Source: Theocolax elegans (lineage: Eukaryota > Arthropoda > Insecta > Hymenoptera > Cerocephalidae). From it: a stretch of 64,000 nt of DNA. Under the pieces are notes generated by a model. It saw nothing but the letters and a program-made list of their open reading frames with translations, did not search any database and was not told the DNA's origin. Shown in pieces: positions 51,139 to 64,000 of the stretch. The position numbers were made by a program, and so were the translations under genes. Location: positions 99,851,412-99,915,411 of the forward strand of contig CM047425.1 in NCBI GenBank assembly GCA_026168455.1, written 5' to 3'. Each line of letters opens with the position of its first letter. Position 1 is the first letter of the stretch.

Positions 51139-54100
51139 GAATAAATACTTGCTGTGATTTTTCTTTTCATTCGGTGTTATTAACTACCGTGTTAATTCGA
51201 TATTAATGAAACGACGATGAGAATTATCACTCGAAGGTTATCGTTTTACATATATATTTTCTAATGTACAAACATAAATAAGTGACAATGTCTTATTCGT
51301 ATTCAGTATTGTCGAATATATATATACATACGTAATTCGACGTTATTCAATCGGTTTTCGTGAGATTTCATGCATACCCGTAAAAGTAAAAGTACTGATT
51401 AATACTAAATTATGAGAATTACTATTAACATAATCAGAATTTATTAAATTAAAGGAAAACAGTATGCACATGTATGCAATATGTAAAAATGAAAGCTATT
51501 AGAAACTTGATTTGTTCATCCTTTAATAAATAATGCGCTTAATGTTTCACATAATAAAATGCTGAATATATACGCTTTGTTGTAAATAAATTGTTGTAAT
51601 AATTTTGAAGCAGCGTTCGATTGATACTATAAGTAGTAAACTGTAGATTAACAGATTAAAAATTCGCGGGAAACGTATATTGATCATCGAGTATAAGAAA
51701 GCGTTAATTCAATAGCTTCCTCGTTAACCGTATCGAGGACGTTACAATGAGCAAAACAGCAGTTCTCCAACTCAACTTAATTAAAGTCTCGAAGAAAAAG
51801 TCAACTCTACTCGCAATTGCAAGAAATTAGGAAACGAGCTACCATCTTAATTGATGTACTACTCGAGAAGTATTGTATTGGGAAGCAGGATGTCGATTGG
51901 TTCACACCGCCCTTGACTTCCTCCAGCTTGTGCGTGTATTTTTTTCTTTCGCGCACTCTCTCTCTCTTTCTCTCTCTTCGCGACGTCGCGAAGAAAAGAA
52001 GAGGCCCGAGTGGAAATAAATCGACGATTAGGCATTCCGCATTCGAAGTCGTTCGAGCGGTTACCCAGCAGGAAGTCTCTGAACGTCGTCGCGAGCAACA
52101 AGTGGCCCCCGGGGACTCGAATCCGAAGAATCGCCCGTCCGCGATAATCGCTACAGAGGCGAAAATCGATTGAGTGTCTCGAAGTTTATGTTCCAAGTGT
52201 CCTATATACGTGTCTCGATCTGCTTATGCTTCAATGATTTCATTCGATTAGATTCGATCGTGTTTCATTTGATTGTTTTTCATTCGGTTTCCTTCACCTT
52301 TTTTTATAACATCAATGCTAATATTATTTTTTTTTTACCGTATGATAGCAATAATAATGCAAAATAACAAGAATTTCATTTACATTTATAGATCAGATAG
52401 AGCTTCATTCGTTTCTAAATAAAAATTGTCAACACTTTAATAATTTTATTCCACAATTCAAGCATGCAGTTCATTCATAAATTAACGTCGGGATCCTCTT
52501 GCAACGAAAACAATAATTCATCCAACAGTATACCAAAGACTTCACCGACTTTCATCATCTGTATATGTATATATAAGTATACGTTTGGCGAAAGCAAAAA
52601 AGGATTCTCACTATAATCCTCGGACGTGATGAAAATAACATTATCCGGAAATGGGATGAATACCTCGAGAAAACTTGTTTGACTAATAGCGCGTACATTT
52701 TACAAAATGTCTGTCTTTGAGTGACTCGCGTGCACCGGATATATATATTCGGGAAGAGGACGACTTGTGTTTGCTTTCGGCTGCTATAACGCGAATGATT
52801 AGTAACACCTTTGCCCATTGAATTGGTCGGGACGTCTTTGTATTTTGTTGCGCGCCTCCATTCGTATGCTAATGATGCGAGTCTTGGCATTTATTTAACG
52901 CGTTCACCTCGCGCAATGGACTTGCTGCCGACACCTACGCGACTATCGTCAACTTGTTGTCGAGAAATTCACACTTTATAGTCTAAACAATACATCGAGT
53001 TTTATTTATTGCACGATACAAATTAAATGAAAAAATTATATTATATATTTGCAGTTATAATATGCATTATCTTTATTTACGCTGGCATTGAACATTACTA
53101 TTTTTTATGATAACGTAAGACATATATGTATTTAGATTATCGCAATCTTTTTTAAATTTATAATAATTTTTGTTATAACTGTGTTAAAAAATTACTACAT
53201 GAACTTTATAATCACAATAAAATATAATAAGAAATACGATTATTTAAATATGTCTTTACGTTACCATATAACATTTTTCTTAGTGAAGGAATTTACTATC
53301 GTAATTATCACTCTCCTTCCTAGTTTAAGAATATATGGTTGTTATGATGTGAAACTAAAACAGTATAAAACACCTGTCACGCTTACTACATCGTACTTCA
53401 CTTTTAAGATCCGATCAATCTGTCAGCTAATGCACAGTCATTTCGTAACAATTCCCTTTTCAGCCGATTGCCATTACATAAGTCAGTATTCTGCATCAAT
53501 TTTTCAACTATGTGCGCATGTGCGCGCGTAGATTACTCTATTACTGACTAATATATTCACTACAAATATGTATATATAGTCTATTTTAACATTAAGACTG
53601 ATGTCTTTTATAATAAATTTTTAAAAAATACATTTTTGTATTATCATTTATTTTAAAAGTACAATTATTACGTTGTATATTAAATTGATAATCAAATTAA
53701 AAAATTAGGTGCATTATCATGTTGTCTGGTAATCCTATAATTGGTACAATTTAAAGAGTATTCCTGCATTATACAGCATTAATCGTTACAATTTACATAT
53801 GCCCACTGTACGACAAAACGTTTTAAAACCACAAACAGTTTAATCTCCGTATACGAAATAAGGACGATGATTTAGAGAATATATTAGGTACAATTAGTCG
53901 GGTTTATCAGGATTGTTAATTTTGCGTCCGGAGTAAGCCGTAAATTGTTCGGAGTGAAAGAGAAAAAAACAAGGCAGTACCATCCAAATCGTAAAAACGA
54001 GAAAGAAAAAACACTTGTATACGAACGCGTAAATAAGACAAGAGTAAGTACGTATAGAGTTCTTTAAGAAAAAAAAGAAAAAGTCCGTGCGGTCACGAAA

Positions 54101-54322
54101 CAATGAGCCACGTTCTTCCACCAATTTGATATCTTTCCCTTTGCGTCTGGTGTTCATCTCGCACACAGATGCGCCTGCGCGAATTAATATATCCGCTTTT
54201 TAATCCCAATGTAGAAGGTTAACCGCGTTCTCCCTCGCGCCACGCGACAGGAAGACGCTCTTCTGAGTGTCCCGGTATAAAAAAAGAAGCGAGGAAACTA
54301 GAAGGCTCATCTCCATTTCGAT

Positions 54323-54371
54323 TCCTCCCTCTCTCTGTCCCTCTCTCTCTCTCGCTCTCTCGCTCTCTCGC
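54323..54371. repeat. CT/CTCG-rich pyrimidine tract
   Basis: (CT)n with periodic CTCG units toward the right end. The reverse strand yields Arg/Glu-rich open frames that I treat as artefacts. Confidence 0.9.
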
Positions 54372-57300
54372 TTGATCTTCCTCATTTTTTGTCCCTCGGT
54401 CGAATGGTTTAAGTAGAGACGCGCCGGGGAATAGCGTCATACACACATACGTGTATATGGACGGTTCAGCCGGTTGTTCACGTTATTTGTACACGCGCAG
54501 CGACTGCGCGGATAATCGGGTAATGACGCGAGTAGTCGCCGCGATTAATCAATTACGGTGGACCGAGGGAGTCGTGACCTCTCTTCTGAATTCTGGGTGT
54601 TCTCTGGTTTTGAGTTTCGGTTGAGAGGATTAAATTATATAGCTTTGAGTGTTTCTCTTTCTCCGATACGCGTTGAGTAATAACGGTTGAGAAGCCTGCT
54701 TTTGTTTAGATGACGTTTACTCATTGGAAAAGTTGAGAATGGGATGTGCCGAACGTGAAGGATTATTATGAATTTAAGAAAAATGAGCATGTGATATTTA
54801 TCTATATAAATTGTGATGTGAACAAAATTTAAGTTTCTTAAAAGCGTACATAAATTTAGTGACTCGGAACCGCAGTAAACAATAATTAGTATAACAGAAA
54901 CCAGACCACAATTCTACAAATCCAATCAAAATCCAAGAGACACCAGTTAATATATACCACCTCGCATTCCCAGGATATCTCACACGTATACAGATATAAT
55001 TCTCCAAAAATGTTTCTTTTTCTTTCCCGCTAAAAAAAATGAAATATTACACCCCATCGTAATCGCGCCTGCATTTCGTTTGCCCGAGCACACATACGCA
55101 GGTATACGTCCCCACATGTATATATATGTGTAACTTCGTATCCTTAGCTTATTTATACTCCTGCCTTCCCGGTCGATTTCTCGGTTAAACCTGCATCTCT
55201 TGCGCGAGAGCACGATGAAGAATTACCCATGGTCATCCTCGGTCGAAGCCGAACGAAACGTAGGCCCCGTCGCCGCGGAATTAAGATCACGCATGCATAT
55301 ATAGATATACACGCGTACACGGAGACGGGGAAAACATTATAATCTAGTCGAGGGTTTATTTTATGGCGTGTAATCCCCCGTGTCGAGGTGCGAAGGCCCC
55401 GTAACTCTTTTGTTGGCACCGCGGGGTGTCTCGCGGCATCCAAAGCAACCGCTAACTAATTCCCCACCGTGAATGCCGCGACTTTTTCAGCCTCACTTCG
55501 TCTCTTATTTTACTTACTTTTTTTATTTTATCTTTTTTTTCGCAAGATCCGCAGCTAATATGAAATTTTTTCTTCTCTTTATTTTTTGATATTCTGGCGT
55601 ACGAGAAATTGCGAGTTTACATTTGTATATACTCCTTTATACCGTGTATTTCGTGATTTTATAATTTTATTATTCTGGGTAAGTAATTCGGGGAGAGTCG
55701 AAAGTTGATCTGTTTATTTTCGTCTGGTTCGACTGATAAAAAATTGAAATAATTATTTCGAATGATAATTTAATATAATTGGATTGACAAATCGTATTGT
55801 TACACGAGTATCTAAATATTGCATAATATAATCTAAATATTCAACTAAGTAATCTTCGTCATTTTCCATACAACATAGCAACCCTATCGAAACTATTTAA
55901 TTACATAATTATAGAGAATTAACAGTGAACAAAATTAAAATCGTAATTTTCCTCGGTCTAAATAACTAATTGTAATATATAAAAATGTACTTTTGATTAA
56001 TTAGTTTAAAGAAAGAAAAACAATGCCCATCCTGCCTACCTGCACCACTTAGAACCGAAATTGAGGAATCAAGGGTTGGTCGTGCACGAGCCACGTAGAC
56101 AGACTGACTAAAATGATCCGTCTCCGGAGTCGCAATCTCTCTTCCTGCTGCGCGTAGTCGCGAACCTCTCGGTAACTTCTTACTTCATCTCCGGGAGTTA
56201 TATAGTGTGGGCGCCCCTCGTCGTTTCTGCGTACAAACAAAACGAGAGCCGGCTCGCGCGCGCAAATGTATATCCCGCCGGTGGTACTCGTTTGATTACC
56301 GCCCACCTACCACGATCAGACCCTTGTCTTACACGCGTCTCTGTCTTTCTTCAATGCTGCGCGCGCTAGTTGATAACTATACGCTAACTGCTCGATTCAC
56401 TTTCAATTGACTTTCCGCGTCTTTTCGATTAATTATTTTCATAATCAAATATTTTACGAATTTTCGGTTATAATGATACATTATTTACACAACGAAATTA
56501 CTGGAGTAAAACAATTGGTATAAATACAATGCTCCTATATGACGATTTCATTCGGTTTAATTTGTGTTAAAAAATTATGATTCTTAAGGTTTGAGTATAA
56601 AACATATACACTTATTATATAAATAAGACGCAATAACTTACCGTTCCGTGATGAAAAATAATGTTTCATTCTCCTTTTTCATAACACACGTTGCAGAAAT
56701 TCGACAAGGGTTTTAGCATTGCGAATGTCATTCGACATCTTCATTAAGTGGGGCATTAATCATTAATTAGGTGAGAGCGTGACACACGAAGTTATCGTAC
56801 ATAGTAAACACGGAGATGAGTCGTAACCCTATAAAACCCTTTAACAAACTACAACCCATAAACATAGATAAAAACAATGATACCCTGGTGCTAGGAAACG
56901 TCATCCCCCGATAGTTGATGAATTATTGTGTGTTGCGCGAAGAAAGGGATGCTTCTGCTGCAGCCTTTTACTTCACACACACGCACGCACGCACACACAC
57001 AGAGGATAGCTGTACATAGGAGCCAACGAGATTCATACTCTGGTATAATCGAAACAAAACGTAAAAGTCACCCTTCGACGACGCGGGTACCGTGACTAAT
57101 CGATGAGCACGCAGCCGTTCACTCTTCCATTCTGTTTTCCTCCTATATATCTGTGTGTGCATGTGTTGTGTATCCTAACTCTAGATTGCGTACCTTATTC
57201 ACGTTCTTGTGTTTGTGCATTTGGCTCGCCTATATATATATATATATGTGTGTGTGTATATATATATCATATAAATATCCGTAACGCGCGGTCGCGATTT

Positions 57301-58588
57301 AGACGTCAACTGCGTCCGCATCAATATAATAATAGCTGATCGTACACTTTTCAGAATATAATGGGCATCATAATGTTCGATTGATTTTCACTTTTCTATT
57401 CTCTTCATCTTCATGGGTTTTAATAACGAATCGATATTACCATTATTTATAAGCTAATATTATATAGTATAAATTATATTTTATGCGGGAGCAGTATACA
57501 TTTGCATGATCAATGACACATGCAATATGTATATGTATGTATATTATTTTTTTTCTGTTACACGCATTCATGATACGTTTGCCCATAATATATATGTACT
57601 TTACTTTTGTATGTTTTATTAATTAATAACTATATATTTACCTATATACGTATATATTTTCTTGGTAAGAACTTAGATCATTACAGTTATATTCGTACGT
57701 GCGCGTTTAATATTTTATTAACTTAATTATCGCCGAGTGAAATAATGATTTTATCGGTGTATATTTACGTGAAAAGGAGTAGTTTGAAATAGTTAGTTAC
57801 AAACATTGAATAATGTACGACAATGAGTAACTCGGGTGCAAATAATACGATTAGTTATGACACACACCTACATAGATATCCATTAACTCGCCCAGATTAT
57901 AGTGCAAATAAAATATTGTTATACAATCGTTTCTGTCTAAACAAAGTATGACAAAGTTGCTTATATTGTAACTGCAATATGCTGTTTATAGTGCTAGAAA
58001 GATTTACAGTTACGTTCCACATATCTTGTTTTTATCGCATACTATATTGTTTCAATAACTAACCATAAGCGTTTTACTTTCTTAGTTCACGTACAACAAC
58101 TAACCTCGTACTCTACTCTTTTATTCGCTATCACACAGGCAAACGTGATATCTAGAAAGTTATGCATCAATAATACAGCTATTCAACTTTTTGAATAATA
58201 CATTCTTATCATTGTTCTACGACACACAAAGCTGTTTGATAAAATATTTTTTTAAAAACTATATATGTGCGGTACACCACAGATAAACTAATAATGTCAT
58301 CACACATTATACACTCTCTGGTATATGGAGGAGCGATTCTGAATCTGACTCACCCTCGCTCGGTCAAAACGTATAGGTCGCTCGGATCAGTCTAGCAAAA
58401 ACTTGCGATATGTATGCATGTGTGTGCGTGTCCGTGTGTGTATCCGAGGGGGTAGAGATCGGTGGTAAACTGTTTACAGGTCACGTGACGAGGGGTGAAC
58501 GAAGGAGAGCCGCGAGCCTCGACGAAATAATGAAGAGCGAGCCTCGCGGGGTGGCCCAAAGAGAAAAACTGGCGTGCGTGCTCGTATG

Positions 58589-58644
58589 GTGCATACGTGT
58601 ATGTACATGTGTGTACACACGCGCGCGCGCACACACACACACAT
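58589..58644. repeat. 56-bp strictly alternating purine-pyrimidine tract
   Basis: Passes without a break in alternation from GTGCATACGTG through GTGTAC, (AC)n, a ten-base (GC)5 core and (AC)n to ACAT. The (GC)5 flanked by GT and AC runs is a strong Z-DNA-type sequence, and its GT/AC halves are partly inverted. The 181-codon + frame that overlaps it is a product of the repeat. Confidence 0.93.
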
Positions 58645-61600
58645 CAAAGTGTAGACGAGCAATGTTAAGTGCGGTCGACCGTAAGAGGTTACGGTTTCCC
58701 ATGACGACTTTAATTTCGCCTATTGTTCGACCGTACGCGCACCAGACACACACACGCACACCCAGATACATATACTCGTCTCGATCGAATGCGTTATACC
58801 GAGCAACGTTCTCTTTATCGAGATTACATGCCGATTGCTCTTTGCAAGTCACCGGATTTTCGGGGCTTGTGTCTTCCGATACGCGTCTTATAGGAAAATC
58901 AAGGGTACGCGCGGATTATTCGCGTTGCAAGAGGGTGCTGCGTGTTAAATTGTGATTAGTCATCTGTTAACTTGATTAAGATCTATGTACTGTTATCGAA
59001 AAGATATACGTCGCAGGTAATAGTTGCACGCGAAACTAAATGGGCTATACGTGTGAGATACGCGTATAGTACCCCGGCCGAATATACCGAACCGAGAACC
59101 CATAAAAACGAATGATCGCCCACATCGAGTTGGTTTTACAAACGAGCAATCAAAGTAAATCGCGTCTCAAGGACGCGCACTTTAAACACCGCGAGCATTA
59201 AATACTTCATATATACACTATCTCCCTTTTCTGTGAGTGTGTGTATATACTATTAGGAACGATTAACATCTCGAACAAAGCCGTACCGAGTTTCCTCGAA
59301 GCCTCGGTTTTTCGCGCACGAGCTTTACTAATTAAACCGTGCCGGCGTAATCCGAGTGCTACTTAGTTAAAAAGAAAAAGGAAAAAAAGGAGGAATTAAA
59401 GAACGAAACGTCGACGGGTCAAGTTGGTCTCGACCCGACTCATTGACTATACGCGCTGGTCAATCGGTCTTCTACAAGCAGCTGCTCTCGTATATTAGCG
59501 TTCTTGTCCTTAATGCAGCACACTCATCGTACACGACGGCTCGCGCCGTTCATTCAAGCTGCTTCATTCATTCTCTTCTCCATTCATGCCTTTGCCGTTT
59601 CTACGATCTCGGCAATTAGCAGCTTCATCCGCGAATCATGGCACGGGAATGCCTTCCGAGTCATCTGCTATTTATGCTTCCGACATAAGTGGGGATATGA
59701 TTCCATTGTCTTTCTTTCTTTCTACTTTAGGTACATATACGATGTAAACCACGTAGGCGGCAGATTTTTATTTCGAGCAAATGGATCTTCTCCGAAATAT
59801 TGAGTTGAAGAGACTGCGCGACTTGAGATAGCTCTTTATGGTATTTAAACCGAAGGTTATGAGAGAGAGAGCGAAAGAGAGAGAGAGAATGTGTGTGTGT
59901 GTACAGTTTCAGTGAATCGTTGTGACAGGTTTGCCGAAAACAACGTGCTTTCGGAGATACAAATTTGATTCGTACAATTCAAAAGATTTTTTCACGATGA
60001 CTGTTTGATTTAAGTGCTGAATATACGTATAACGATTGGACAAATTAATCGTTAGCTTAAACTCGTGATTCAGATTTCATTTTGCACACTTTCAGAATTA
60101 CTATATTCAAATGAATCAATACAATAACATGAAATAATAAATTTAAGATTTAAGATCGCTAATGTGTTCATTCGTATTTTAATTATGTGTTACGTCCTAA
60201 TAGTAATAAAATTTAAAAAGAAAAATATATTGCAGCACGTGCGGTCCAGTTTGAATAATTAAACGAAGTAATAATAATGATGATGCTGCATCTCAATTTT
60301 TATTGTCAAGGCGACAAAACAAACTGGCCTCTATAATTTTTGTATATTAAACGTTAGAACGGAAGCGGATTTGTCATATCTCTAGCTTGCCCATCGTACT
60401 AGTTATACTCTTTTTTTTCTTTGTCGGTATTTAACGAGTTTTTTCGGAGCTCGTTGTTATGTAGAATTTATTTCTCTTAAGATCAAAGCGTGCGGGCTTT
60501 TATTTGATAGTCCGAATCGGATATTACGAAATGGGACCCACAAACATCATTAAGAGTAATTATGTAATATTGTAATTTATTTTCTCTATAAAGAAGTTAC
60601 ATTGACTGGTATACGTTACAATATTTTCTCTTAAATATTTGAGGCGATGTAATTAGGGCAATAAAAAAATGGTATAATTTTAACGGTGATATAAATAAAA
60701 AGGTACTTTGTAAACTGAACGTTATAAGTAATAATATTGTACATCGTAAATTTGTCAAAATGTATTAATATTTGTATTGCTGTATTAAATTAATTAGGTA
60801 ATTGTTAATACTTTTTTACTGCACTTGAACTCTTGAAATTTTACATTCGATGCACAATTACATTAGACTTACACGTCTCTAGCTTTTCGAAACACCGTTG
60901 TCCATTTTGCAGGTCACCCTTCAATCGCCCTACAACACTCAGCCAAACCAAATCGTGTAAGTATGGAACAAAGATACTTAAAACGCAAATCGTCCATGAT
61001 TACGATAACGTGCAAAAGAAATATTCGTGTATAAGCTCGGTACAAACTCTTTCGGTGAGTTGAGGGTATAGCATCTGTGCGACAATTCCCTGGTCATTAC
61101 CAAAATATCGATCCCTCCAATGTTCGTTTGTTCGTTGAGTAATTATGATTGCTCCTATGTACCACTTGTTTGGGCACTGAGCCCTACATATATGTATATA
61201 TGAATCATTGCGAAACGTTTTAGTACTTGTCCAGCTCTTAGAACCTGTATACGCACAAGTACATATACAGCAGCAAATGGCTAAGAGTTTCAGACTTTTT
61301 TTTCACCCGAGCGTGTGAGAACAATCTTGAATCGTTCCTTTATAAGTTACGTATTTTAACAATAGAGCAATTTTGCGTTATAAACGTTTTTATACCAACC
61401 AACCTATATCAAATAATAATTATTTTATTTATTTTATTGTAACTGTTTTAAAATAAATTATACTCTATTTCAGAAAATATTAGCTTGCGCATCGACTTTA
61501 GTGGAATAATTAGAAATTGACAGAAAGTGGAATAAAAATCGTTTCACATTTAAATATGTTATACTTCATTAATGTACTTGTATATATTAATAAATGTAAC

Positions 61601-64000
61601 ACGCATGCGTATATAAGTGTGTAAGATAATTCTTAAAGAACTTGTTTATTTCTATTTTTGAGACCAAGTTTTATACGCGGTTAACAAGTCGAGTTAAATA
61701 TGGTTTCCAGAATTGAAACAAACGAGGAAAAAATTCGGGTGACTCCTTGGAGTGGGTGGCACGCGCCTGATGCTGTAACTTTAATATAAACGGTTAACAG
61801 GCTCGCTGTAACACGAGACACACCGGAAGGGACATCAGCCGAGTGTCACTCAGTCATTTAGGGACTCTTGGGCTATACATCATGTGTGCATATAAAAAAT
61901 ATTATGTTGATCCTTTTTTCAATTTATTCTCGCGCATCGTTTTATTATCACCAAAATTACTTTTCTCTTTATCCGATCTCGCTATATACGAGTCGACATT
62001 AATTTATTGAATAAAATTGCGATCAAATTAACCGCTAAAGTTTTAATTGTATCATATATTAAATTATGCAGCGTCTCTACCCCTCCGAATCTTTCTGAAA
62101 TCCAAATCCTAACTTCGCGTAAACTTTAAAATATTGAATTTAATAAATTTGTTTTGTATGATCTTAAATTGTAAAATATGCAGAGTATAAAACTAGTTAC
62201 TTCCTGTGATTATTGTAAGACGCAAACTGAAATGATTGAATCACTAATTTAGCTTATAGATCTGCGAATCGTGAATCATGAAGATCTAGTCAACGATGTC
62301 GAAGCGACTATAACTACATTGAATATATTACACATGTAGTTTTAGAATGGTTTATTATATTGCCGGTGCAATGCAATCGCGTGACCACTCATTTGGAGTA
62401 GTCGTCGAATGACCTCTTTTATTTCGATCATATAACTACTGGTAAGACTATCAGAGACAAAATTACATATACAATCTCTCGATTTTATCTAAACGATCAT
62501 TTCCATCCTTCGTGCGTTTTGACGTGCAACTATAATTTTTCAATATGTCTCTGCTTCTCCTGACGATTCTTATAAAATTGATGCCAAGCACTTTGTTTTC
62601 GAAATGCACATCCGTCAAGTCTGGCTTTCTGAAGGTTTTGCGTGAAGGTTCATCGCAAAATTGATTAGCCGTAAAAAAGAGTAAAAATTTTCTAACCATT
62701 CTACTCAGAAACTTGAAATAATTTCTACAATATAAAAAAGTATTGTATTTTTAAATAAAAAAAATAATATTCTCTTTTACATTATTGATATTCCAAAGTG
62801 TACATACGCATTGTTCAATTCCCAGGGACGTCAATGGGCATAATTATATGCCTAAAAATGTATAAAAATAAATAAATATATTGAAGAAAAGAAAACACAA
62901 GTTGAAAGGTTTGTTCACGAATTGAAAGTTGAGCAATAGAAGACCCTTATAAAGACTATTAATCTCGAGCACCGGTCACATAAGCACATAGAGTTTGGTA
63001 CACACGTGAAAGGATCGAGGGAGAGCGGAAACCTTGCTTTGACCAAACAGTGCCACACACATGGCTGTAGGCAATTAAATCTCAGTATTTTGTCATTGTG
63101 TTTTTAAGGCTTCGTGTCGAATGAACGATGTAATTATATACATAGACACTCTACATATAGGGTTGTTCTCGAATACACTACCAACCAAATTGTTTAAAAT
63201 TTTTTAGATATATATAACGTTATACATGAAGTATTAAGTATTTTTTTCACTATTAATTAATATGCCTAACTATGTATTACTAAAGTATAAAACTGACATT
63301 ACTATTATATAATTGCATTTTCCATCATAAGTAAAATATATATAGATCGTAAACTATATATCGATACATTTGAAGTTTTGTACTGCTTTTTCACATAAAA
63401 AATATTTTTTCGATTTTTAATACGTTGTCCCAAATAAAGTTTTAAAGTTCTGGTGACAGCAGTTGTAAAGTTTTCTTCCTTTTGGTCAATAAGGAGGTGG
63501 TCGATGGCTAGTCTTTTGTAGCTACTTTTTATTAAAACTGATGGCACGGATGCACACATCGCGCGTCGCAGAGGCGCCTGGAAAATGCCCGTATGCCGCG
63601 ATTCAATTAAAGAACCGTCACACCGGATGCTATTCGTATGGATGTGGTGAGTCAAGTAACAAACTGCGGAAATAGGCCGACGAACGGCGTTGATTGGTAC
63701 AATTAGAAGGTGCCGAGCCTTCGTTGAATTACTCTGCTTCTTCTCGATTCTTTGAGCCTCGCATTTTGGTCACTACATATTCTTATCGACTGGTACATGG
63801 TCTTGACACATGTAACACGTTAAGTTCCCCTGTCGCAATAACATTAATTACAAATATACTTTACCTGGAGGAATCAAATTAAAAGACAACTAATTTACTA
63901 TAAGGGGTTTATTGTTTTGTGGAGCTTAATGACATAAAATAATTCTTTATCTTCAGTGTTAATGGAAAGGTCGATTTTTAACAAGTTTAGTTTGTATTCA
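58645..64000. other. Non-coding stretch
   Basis: No recognisable exon. CpG-richer sequence continues to about 59650, including GC-rich 59040-59450, and then gives way to AT-rich DNA. A GA run joined to a GT run lies at 59861-59904. Around 60898 a short frame reads CPFCRSPF, discussed among rejected items. At 63430-63620 a minus-strand stretch vaguely resembles the end of a mariner-type transposon (see findings). Remaining open frames, such as 78 codons at 62463-62699 on the minus strand, have balanced composition but match no family I know. Confidence 0.5.
59861..59904. repeat. Compound (GA)n-(GT)n microsatellite
   Basis: GA units with two short interruptions (to about 59888), then AAT and a perfect GT run ending at GTACAG. 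Confidence 0.9.

Larger units (their letters stand above)
49839..58588. other. Non-coding stretch with CpG-richer blocks
   Basis: No recognisable exon follows the GMC gene. Simple repeats are (TA)n at about 50796-50818, (CA)n 51107-51138, CT-rich 51956-51978 and 54323-54371, and (TA)n-(GT)n-(TA)n at 57231-57268. GC- and CpG-richer blocks lie at 51880-52170, 54160-54620, 55040-55460 and 56090-56400. They give open frames on both strands (for example 118 and 129 codons around 51807-52196) with Arg/Ser-rich, unconserved-looking products. AT-rich DNA fills the intervals. Confidence 0.55.

Noticed and set aside
58410..58955. 181-codon + strand frame
   Set aside because: It is built on the GT/GC/AC alternating tract (Cys/Val, Ala/Arg and His/Thr runs) and resembles no protein family.
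60224..60331. Possible element bounded by GTCCAGTTTG and CAAACTGGCC
   Set aside because: The inverted match is about nine bases with no further pairing inward and no repeated copy in the window.
60833..61063. Frame containing HRCPFCRSPF, similar to half of a RING finger
   Set aside because: Only one Cys pair is present, the preceding zinc ligands are missing, and the TTTTGCAG within it looks more like a chance acceptor. One short motif is not enough.
1..64000. CRISPR arrays, tRNA genes, rRNA, telomeric repeats and known conserved insect microRNAs
   Set aside because: I looked for direct-repeat/spacer patterns, tRNA B-box-like motifs, TTAGG arrays and several conserved microRNA sequences by eye and saw none. 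A profile search could still find diverged examples.

Overview
Organism and overall character. This is a gene-poor stretch of a eukaryotic nuclear genome, almost certainly an insect and most likely a hymenopteran (bee, wasp or ant). That is an inference from three things: an intron-containing gene of the arthropod GMC oxidoreductase (glucose dehydrogenase-like) family, very AT-rich non-coding DNA broken by CpG-rich blocks with no CpG depletion, and abundant (GA)n/(CT)n, (CA)n and (TA)n microsatellites. Nothing prokaryotic is present: no operons, CRISPR arrays, bacterial insertion sequences or rRNA, and no tRNA was recognised. Most open frames in the window are low-complexity accidents of microsatellites.

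Layout. 1-34046 is non-coding as far as can be read. It holds four inverted-repeat structures that look like non-autonomous DNA transposons or foldback elements: a GC-rich nested palindrome at 6629-7072, a 230-bp element at 13887-14117, a 635-bp foldback at 17099-17733 and a decayed 377-bp element at 32614-32990. It also holds a few weak promoter/first-exon candidates (9006-9100, 12513-12580, 24518-24907). 34047-49838 is a duplicated block. A 4.4-kb sequence occurs twice (34047-38478 and 38479-42938), a 3.3-kb block with a GMC oxidoreductase gene occurs twice (42939-46193 and 46569-49838), and a 378-bp piece with that gene's likely promoter occurs three times. 49839-64000 is again non-coding, with more CpG-rich blocks, microsatellites and a 56-bp strictly alternating purine-pyrimidine tract at 58589-58644.

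The one convincing gene is the intact GMC oxidoreductase at 46711-49624 (+). It has three coding exons, 659 residues, and probably a non-coding first exon behind a TATA box at 46391. Its second coding intron is only 72 nt, a multiple of three and free of stops, so a naive reading runs straight through it. The other copy (43081-45987) is the same gene with many one-base indels that destroy the frame.

The repeat layout is explained most simply as three overlapping assembly pieces joined end to end (boundaries near 38479 and 46192) rather than as real duplication. Merged, the locus would hold one 5' region and one gene. I found no previously undescribed multi-gene system. The most unusual sequence structure is the nested palindrome at 6629-7072.
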